NCBI GenBank assembly: GCA_030065115.1
Contig: JASJDO010000001.1
Span: forward strand, 1 to 64,000
Direction: 5' to 3'
Source: Rhizobiaceae bacterium
GTDB lineage: Bacteria > Pseudomonadota > Alphaproteobacteria > Rhizobiales > Rhizobiaceae
Length of the DNA: 64,000 nt
The position numbers and the translations under genes are program-made. Position 1 is the first letter of the stretch; every line of letters begins with the position of its first letter. Positions 58,900 to 64,000 of the stretch are shown here, one piece after another. The notes below the pieces were generated by a model, which saw only the letters and a program-made list of their open reading frames with translations, did no database searches and was not told the DNA's origin.

Positions 58900-58918
58900 A
58901 AGAGAAAGAATTTGGACG

Positions 58919-59347
58919 ATGGATTATGAAACGGTTGACGCGGACAGGTTTGGCAAATCGCTCCAAGGGATCGGACTGAACCTGCTTGTCAGGGATGTAA
59001 AATCGTTAGCCTGCTTTCTGGTCGATGTCTTTGACATGAAAGCACATCAAGTTACGGATGATTTTGCAATCATGACTTATGGCAATGATGTGTTTCAACT
59101 TCATTCAGATGGGACCTATCACGGTCATCCCTTGCCTTCTCTCCTGCCTGAAAACGGTCCAAGAGGCGGGGGTATTGAGATCAGGCTTTATAATACCGAC
59201 CCAGATGAGGCTGCCCACAAGGCTCAAACCCATCCTCATGCTACGACCTTGCTGCAGGAAGCAATGGATAAACCGCATGGCTTGCGGGAGTGTTTCATTC
59301 TTTGTGAGAACGGCTATGCTTGGGTGCCGAGCAGGCGGTTGACTTAG
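58919..59347 (+). CDS. VOC (glyoxalase/dioxygenase fold) protein
   Basis: This 142-residue single VOC domain protein has LNLLVRDVKSLACFLVDVFDM near the start, typical beta-alpha-beta pairing, and a C-terminal strand FILCENGYAWVPSRRL. Metal ligands are not clear; a histidine in FQLHSDGTYHGHP and a glutamate in GIEIRLYNTD are candidates. Function is unknown. The gene lies 19 bases after oxyR on the same strand, so it may be co-transcribed. Its stop overlaps the convergent yciB gene by four bases. Confidence 0.8.
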   Translation: MDYETVDADRFGKSLQGIGLNLLVRDVKSLACFLVDVFDMKAHQVTDDFAIMTYGNDVFQLHSDGTYHGHPLPSLLPENGPRGGGIEIRLYNTDPDEAAHKAQTHPHATTLLQEAMDKPHGLRECFILCENGYAWVPSRRLT

Positions 59348-59994
59348 GGTTGAGGTTCCTCTTCCTCAATGCCGTGTTTCAACATCACCGGATATTGGAA
59401 CATCATGAAAATGATGGTCATGGGCATGACTCCCCAAAGTTTGAAAGCAACCCAGAAATCGGTGGTTTGAGTGCGCCACACAACTTCGTTGACCAGCGCG
59501 AGAAAAAGAAAAAAGCATCCCCAGCGGAACGAAAGTTTTGTCCAACCCACATCATCCAGCTTGAACGGCCCATCAAAGAGAATTTTCATGACTGGCGTTT
59601 TGAAAATAAAAAGCGTACCCAAGATTGCAACGCCGAACATTGTGTTGATGATGGTTGGCTTTACCTTGATGAAAAAATCATCCTGCAGATAAAGCGTCAG
59701 CATGCCGAAGATTACGACCATCACAAATGTGATGAGTGGCATTAACGCCACCTTGCGCTCAAACAACCAGGTGATGATCAGCGAAATCGTCATTGCGACC
59801 ATGAAAAAGGCCGTACCAACAAATATCTTGCCACCCAATTGCGCAAGAATTGGAAACATTTCCGCAAGCTTGTCACCATTGTTGTTGGCCATGATGAACA
59901 CAACCAGTGGCCCGGTTTCCAGCGCCAGTTTGGCCCATTGGTTCAGGGGAGGGCGGGTTTCTGTTTCAGCGCTATGGCCTAACTCATTACTCAT
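59344..59994 (-). CDS. yciB: Septation protein A (YciB/IspA family)
   Basis: This 216-residue inner-membrane protein has about five helices. Features of the YciB family are LALETGPLVVFIMAN near residue 25, FVGTAFFMVAMTISLIITW, and KPTIINTMFGVAILGTLF, with a C-terminal VNEVVWRTQTTDFWVAFKLWG. YciB takes part in cell-envelope and septum formation in E. coli and Shigella. The ATG at 59994 is one base from the ftsY stop. Earlier in-frame starts lie inside ftsY. Confidence 0.93.
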   Translation of the reverse strand: MSNELGHSAETETRPPLNQWAKLALETGPLVVFIMANNNGDKLAEMFPILAQLGGKIFVGTAFFMVAMTISLIITWLFERKVALMPLITFVMVVIFGMLTLYLQDDFFIKVKPTIINTMFGVAILGTLFIFKTPVMKILFDGPFKLDDVGWTKLSFRWGCFFLFLALVNEVVWRTQTTDFWVAFKLWGVMPMTIIFMMFQYPVMLKHGIEEEEPQP

Positions 59995-59995
59995 T

Positions 59996-61882
59996 TTAGC
60001 TGCTTTCCAGTCCTGCGATTGCCTTGGCAAATACATCTGCTTCAAAGGGTTCAAGGTCCTCGACCTGTTCGCCTACGCCGATGAAATATACAGGTAATTT
60101 ATGCTTCGCAGAGATTGCGACAAGTATCCCGCCTCTCGCAGTGCCATCAAGTTTTGTCATGACAAGGCCGTTGACCCCTGCCACATCCTTGAAAATTTCT
60201 ACTTGATTCAAGGCGTTCTGACCTGTTGTCGCATCGAGGGTTAACAATACCGTGTGTGGGGCTGAAGGGTCCTGTTTTTTCAGAACGCGGATGATTTTCT
60301 CCAACTCATCCATCAATTCCTTGCGGTTTTGCAGGCGGCCTGCCGTATCCATCAGCATCACATCCTTGCGCTGAGCTTGCGCTTCAGCATAGGCGTCAAA
60401 GGCAAGGCCCGCTGCATCTGCGCCGTGGTCACGCGACATTACCGGCGCCTGTGTGCGATCACCCCAAATATGCAGTTGCTCGATTGCTGCCGCGCGGAAC
60501 GTATCCCCCGCTACCAGCAGAGTGGAGAAACCGGCATCATAGAGTTTCTGGCTCATCTTGCCGATAGTTGTGGTTTTACCAGATCCGTTTACACCAACAA
60601 CCAGAATGACATGGGGTTGATGATCCAGGTCCAATTCAAGCGGTTGTGCAACGGGTTCAAGTGTTTTGGCTATTTCATCCGCCATGACTTGGCGCACTTC
60701 TTCGTCGGTTATGTCTTTCCCCATGCGTTGAGACGCAAGCGCATCGGTAATGTTCATGGCAGTTTCAACGCCCAAGTCTGCCTGAATGAGGATATCTTCA
60801 AGGTCCTGAAGCGTATCTTCGTCGAGTTTTTTCTTGGTAAAGACCGAAGTAATATTTTCTGTGAGATTGCTTGAGGATCGGGCAAGTCCCTTGCGCATGC
60901 GCTTGAACCAGCCTTCACGTCGTTCTTCCTCAGGCTCAGGCTCAGGTTGAGCGGCTGCTTTCGCTTCTTCCTCCAGACGTGCCTGTTCTGCCTCAAGTGC
61001 CGCTTGTTTTGCCTGCTCCTCAGCTTCAAGGCGAGCCTGTTCTGCTGCAAGTTCTTCTTGTCTTGCGCGTTCTTCTGCTTCGAGCCTTTGTTTTTCTTCT
61101 TCAGCGGCAAGCTTTGCAGCTTCCTCGACCGCGATGCGATCAGCTTCTTCTTGTGCTGCTTTTTCTGCTGCAAGGCGTTCTTTTTCAGCAGCCTCCGCAG
61201 CCAACCGTTCCGTTTCTTCTTTCTCGGCCCTTTCGCGCTCCGCCTGCTCTTTGGCAGCACGTTCAGCCTCTTCACGTGCTTCTTTCTCACTGGCTGCGCG
61301 CTTAGCTTCGGCCGCAGCAAATTTTTCTGCTGCAGCTTTTTCCTTTGCAGCCTGTTCTTCCGCGTTCTTTTGAGCGTCTTCCCGTTCTTTGTCTTCTTTG
61401 GCTTTTTGCTCTGCGGCTGCTATTTCCGCCGCTTTAAGCGCAGCCTCTTCCTCTGCCTTGCGCTTGGCCTCTGCCTCAGCAGCAGCCGCCTCTTCTTCAG
61501 CCTTGCGCTTGGCCTCGGCTTCGGCGGCTTTTTTCTCTTCCGCTTTGCGTTTTGCCTCGGCGGCCTCTTTCTCAGCTGCCAACCGTTCCTTCTCGGCAGC
61601 TTCTGCAGCCTTCTTTTCCTCGTCAGCCCTTGCACGAGCAGCCTGCTCGTCCTTCTCAGCCTTTAAGCGGGCAGCTTCTTCCTGAGCAGCTCTTTGGACT
61701 GCTTCCCGTTCTGCTTCACGTTTAGCTTGTTCCGCAGTTAGGCGTTCCGCCTCCGCCTTCTCAAGTTGCGCTTTCCTCTCTGCTTCCTGACGGACAGCTT
61801 CCTCGTCCTCCGCTTTTTTCTTCTTCCCGAATCCGAAAGAGAATACGCGTTTTAAAAGCCCCGGTTTCTTTTCTTCAGCCAC
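59996..61882 (-). CDS. ftsY: Signal recognition particle receptor FtsY with long charged N-terminal arm
   Basis: FtsY is the membrane-associated GTPase that docks SRP-ribosome complexes at SecYEG. The 628-residue protein ends with a standard NG domain of about 300 residues: NITDALA..., P-loop GVNGSGKTTTIGK, DTAGRLQNRKELMDELEK, TKLDGTARGG. In front are about 310 residues of repetitive A/E/K/R sequence (AEAKRKAEEEAA repeats, EQAERERAEKEE) that must form a long coiled coil or single helix. Start is a GTG at 61882 (VAEEKKPGLLKRVFSFGFGKKKK), with a basic amphipathic tip that could bind the membrane. It follows mtaB by five bases. Confidence 0.96.
   Translation of the reverse strand: MAEEKKPGLLKRVFSFGFGKKKKAEDEEAVRQEAERKAQLEKAEAERLTAEQAKREAEREAVQRAAQEEAARLKAEKDEQAARARADEEKKAAEAAEKERLAAEKEAAEAKRKAEEKKAAEAEAKRKAEEEAAAAEAEAKRKAEEEAALKAAEIAAAEQKAKEDKEREDAQKNAEEQAAKEKAAAEKFAAAEAKRAASEKEAREEAERAAKEQAERERAEKEETERLAAEAAEKERLAAEKAAQEEADRIAVEEAAKLAAEEEKQRLEAEERARQEELAAEQARLEAEEQAKQAALEAEQARLEEEAKAAAQPEPEPEEERREGWFKRMRKGLARSSSNLTENITSVFTKKKLDEDTLQDLEDILIQADLGVETAMNITDALASQRMGKDITDEEVRQVMADEIAKTLEPVAQPLELDLDHQPHVILVVGVNGSGKTTTIGKMSQKLYDAGFSTLLVAGDTFRAAAIEQLHIWGDRTQAPVMSRDHGADAAGLAFDAYAEAQAQRKDVMLMDTAGRLQNRKELMDELEKIIRVLKKQDPSAPHTVLLTLDATTGQNALNQVEIFKDVAGVNGLVMTKLDGTARGGILVAISAKHKLPVYFIGVGEQVEDLEPFEADVFAKAIAGLESS
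61420..61800 (-). repeat. ftsY: Degenerate A/E/K/R repeat region in ftsY
   Basis: Within the ftsY arm the units KRKAEE, AEAKRK and AAEKERLAAE return many times, giving DNA with repeated GC-rich GCNGANGCNAAGCGCAAGGC-like units. The repeats are imperfect at the base level, so they are old or under codon drift, and length could vary by slippage. Confidence 0.75.
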
Positions 61883-61887
61883 TTGGT

Positions 61888-63201
61888 TTAGCCCGCCTTT
61901 GCATGACGAATCGGTTCACCGATCAGATGTTTGCCGTTATGGCCTGAAATCGCCATCTCGACAATTTCACCCTGTGGAAGGTCGTTGGTCTCAACCGTCG
62001 TGAACTGAGGTGTTCTCCCCAATCCGCCACGCTCGATCAGAACAGGATGAATGCCGGAAGCTGATCGTTCCAGATGTTTCTGAAAAGCACTCTCCCCAAC
62101 TTGCCTTAACCGTGCTGCACGCTCTTTGACCAATCCGCGGTCCAGCTGAGGCATTTTGGCTGCAGGCGTTTGAGGGCGGGGAGAAAAGGGAAAAACGTGC
62201 AGAAAATCGAGCCCGCATTCTTCGACGATCGAAACTGAGTTTTCAAACATGGCTTCGGTTTCTGTCGGAAAGCCCGCGATCATGTCCGCGCCGAAACTGA
62301 TGTCGGGTCGTGCGGTTCTGACTGTGTTGCAAAACTCAATCGAATGATCACGCAGATGCCGCCGTTTCATGCGCTTCAACATCATGTCATCACCGTGTTG
62401 AAGCGAAAGATGAAGATGTGGCATGAAGCGCGCGTCTGAAGCAATCGCCTCCATCAGGGGCTCGTCGACTTCAATTGAATCGATGGATGAAAGCCGCAAG
62501 CGCGGAAGTTCCGGGACCTGTGTCAGTATCTTCTGAACAAGCGTGCCAAGGGTTGGTGAGCCAGGAAGATCGGCGCCATAAGATGTGGTGTCGACACCGG
62601 TCAGTACGACTTCGAGATAACCGTTCCCAACAAGTTTTCTGACCTGTTCCACGATTGCACCCATAGGCGCAGACCGGGAATTGCCACGGCCATAGGGGAT
62701 GATGCAGAACGTGCAGCGATGGTCACAGCCGTTTTGAACCTGTACAAAGGCGCGGGAGTGCCCGCCCAGTGAATCAATCATGTGTGGTGCGGTTTCCTTG
62801 ACCTCCATGATATCATTCACACGAACTTTCTCGGTGTCGTTGATCCCGAATTCCGGGAGCGCGCGATAGCTTTGTGCGTGAAGCTTTTCCTCGTTGCCGA
62901 TCACCAGATCGACTTCTTCCATGTTGCCAAAGCTTTGGGCTTCGGTTTGTGCGGCACAACCGGAGACAATAATACGCGCATTCGGATTTTCCCGGCGGGC
63001 ACGGCGGATAGCCTGTTTGGCTTGCCTCACCGCTTCCCCGGTAACGGCACAGGTATTAACGAGAACAGCCCCGTCCTTCAGCGTTTCGAGCCCTGCCGAT
63101 TTTGCTTCACGCAGCATAACTTCCGATTCATATGCATTGAGCCTGCATCCGAAAGTGAGCACTTTTAGCTGATTGTTTCCGGTTTCTTCGCTGTCATCCA
63201 T
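61888..63201 (-). CDS. mtaB: tRNA t6A37 methylthiotransferase MtaB
   Basis: MtaB converts t6A to ms2t6A at position 37 of ANN-decoding tRNAs. It is a radical-SAM enzyme of 437 residues. The N-terminal cluster domain has FGCRLN and VNTCAVTGEAV and VSGCAAQ, the radical-SAM motif is CDHRCTFCIIPYGRG, and a C-terminal TRAM domain is present (RGGLGRTPQFTTVE...GEIVEMAISG). The ATG at 63201 overlaps the dapF stop by one base (TGATG). The TsaE fusion in this same window makes the t6A substrate that MtaB acts on. Confidence 0.96.
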   Translation of the reverse strand: MDDSEETGNNQLKVLTFGCRLNAYESEVMLREAKSAGLETLKDGAVLVNTCAVTGEAVRQAKQAIRRARRENPNARIIVSGCAAQTEAQSFGNMEEVDLVIGNEEKLHAQSYRALPEFGINDTEKVRVNDIMEVKETAPHMIDSLGGHSRAFVQVQNGCDHRCTFCIIPYGRGNSRSAPMGAIVEQVRKLVGNGYLEVVLTGVDTTSYGADLPGSPTLGTLVQKILTQVPELPRLRLSSIDSIEVDEPLMEAIASDARFMPHLHLSLQHGDDMMLKRMKRRHLRDHSIEFCNTVRTARPDISFGADMIAGFPTETEAMFENSVSIVEECGLDFLHVFPFSPRPQTPAAKMPQLDRGLVKERAARLRQVGESAFQKHLERSASGIHPVLIERGGLGRTPQFTTVETNDLPQGEIVEMAISGHNGKHLIGEPIRHAKAG

Positions 63202-64000
63202 CAACCGGCCTCGCGGGTGAATTCACCGGTTTCCGGATTGAGCATGCCAGCGAATTCAAATTCAGCCGGCCCGGTCATCAGGATGCGTGCATTTTCTGTC
63301 CATTCGATTTCCAGATCGCCTCCGGGAAGAGTGACGATAGCCTTCGGATCGGTCAGGTCTTTGCGCACAGCGCAAACAAGTGCCGCGCATGCTGCTGATC
63401 CGCACGCTTGCGTGAGACCTGCACCGCGTTCCCAGGTTCGCAAAATGATGTGATTGCGTGACAGCACGTTGGCGATGGAAATGTTGCAGCGCTCGGGAAA
63501 GATCGGATGATATTCAAGCAGGGAGCCAAAGCGATCCAATTCATAAGACCAGACATCCTCTGGCGCCCAGAAAATACAATGCGGGTTGCCAATATTGGCG
63601 ACGCTTGGAGTGTGCAGAACCGGGTCGTCTATCGGCCCAACCTGAAGTTCTATGCCGGTTGTGTCCGCGAATTCTTCTTCCAGGGGAATGTCTTCCCAAC
63701 CAAATTTCGGGACGCCCATATCGACAGTGATGCGCGCCTCGCTTTCATAGGTCGCGTTCAACAATCCGGGTTTGGTGCGGAACAGCCATGTGTCTTTTGG
63801 CGTTTCTTGATTCATCCATGACACAACACAGCGCGTGCCGTTGCCACAGGCTTCCGCTTCGCTGCCGTCCGAGTTCAAAATGCGAATGTCGGCATCCACA
63901 CCGGGCGTTCCGGGTTTGCGTACTTCCATGATCTGGTCGAACTTGGTTTCCGGATTCTGATCAAGCGCAATTGCTGCTGCTTCCGAAATTTTGGACGCAG
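63201..64000 (-). CDS. dapF: Diaminopimelate epimerase, N-terminus beyond window
   Basis: DapF turns LL- into meso-diaminopimelate for lysine and peptidoglycan. The reading frame stays open to the right edge, so about 30 N-terminal residues are missing. Both catalytic cysteines are seen: EACGNGTRC and QACGSAAC. NIGNPHCIFW and GSEAEACGNG-type signatures are intact, and the visible N-terminal part ends in KFDQIMEVRKP. One base overlap with mtaB suggests coupling. The order dapF-mtaB-ftsY-yciB is conserved in Hyphomicrobiales. Confidence 0.96.
   Translation of the reverse strand, partial: ASKISEAAAIALDQNPETKFDQIMEVRKPGTPGVDADIRILNSDGSEAEACGNGTRCVVSWMNQETPKDTWLFRTKPGLLNATYESEARITVDMGVPKFGWEDIPLEEEFADTTGIELQVGPIDDPVLHTPSVANIGNPHCIFWAPEDVWSYELDRFGSLLEYHPIFPERCNISIANVLSRNHIILRTWERGAGLTQACGSAACAALVCAVRKDLTDPKAIVTLPGGDLEIEWTENARILMTGPAEFEFAGMLNPETGEFTREAG

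Noticed and set aside
60947-61666. A 239-residue open frame antisense to ftsY, rich in F, L, C and S
   Set aside because: It is the mirror of the A/E/K/R repeats on the other strand; no ribosome-binding site or known domain, and ftsY is a certain gene.

Overview
This window reads as a chromosomal core segment of an alphaproteobacterium of the order Hyphomicrobiales (Rhizobiales), with a base composition near 50% GC, low for that order. The assignment rests on gene order and lineage-typical genes: trpFBA-accD-folC, addBA next to trxA, a TsaE-kinase fusion beside a MurU-like nucleotidyltransferase, a DivL-like tyrosine pseudokinase next to ahcY, the chvI-chvG-hprK-EIIA-HPr series divergent from pckA, ccmABCDG beside acnA, and dapF-mtaB-ftsY. 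I see no phage, insertion sequence, CRISPR array, rRNA or tRNA. Coding density is high, and several neighbouring genes overlap by 1 to 42 bases.

Layout: 1-5735 (+) holds the end of an SDR-type epimerase, then tryptophan synthesis (trpF, trpB, trpA), accD and folC. 5809-23484 (-) is a long block that is transcribed from right to left: chvI-chvG-hprK-EIIA-HPr, ahcY with its own promoter and terminator, the DivL-like kinase, the TsaE-kinase fusion, the MurU-like enzyme, addB-addA and trxA. 23775-25893 (+) carries pckA and a Kbp-type BON/LysM protein. 25929-37998 alternates strands and holds a class A penicillin-binding protein, a membrane acyltransferase, an M20 dipeptidase, an OsmC-type peroxidase, a GNAT acetyltransferase, a rhodanese/ChrB-ChrA chromate pair, a membrane-anchored TAXI protein, argG and a LysE exporter.

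37957-43628 (-) contains two small unknown membrane proteins, rlmN, an IalB-family secreted protein, a SpoU-type RNA methyltransferase, a YkvA protein, pterin carbinolamine dehydratase, thpR and a TesA-like esterase. The esterase is divergent from an ABC ATPase/permease pair of the YbbA-YbbP type. A Bax-inhibitor-1 protein, a DUF2794 protein, a DUF1223 protein and acnA follow. 52304-55646 (+) is the cytochrome c maturation operon ccmABCDG plus a Nudix hydrolase. katG and oxyR are divergent around a clear palindrome. The right end is dapF-mtaB-ftsY-yciB (-), with dapF cut by the window edge.

The themes that tie genes together are: a regulatory PTS (HPr, EIIA, HPr kinase) joined to the ChvG/ChvI envelope-stress system; peptidoglycan synthesis and recycling (PBP, MurU/AmgK-like, dapF); peroxide defence (katG, oxyR, OsmC, trxA); and cell-cycle control (the DivL-like protein).

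The best candidates for something undescribed are two non-coding loci. One, at 31082-31230 between an M20 dipeptidase gene and an osmC-like gene, has four consecutive hairpins plus a possible pseudoknot. The other, at about 48390-48527, is a long hairpin followed by an intrinsic terminator on the + strand where no + strand gene exists.
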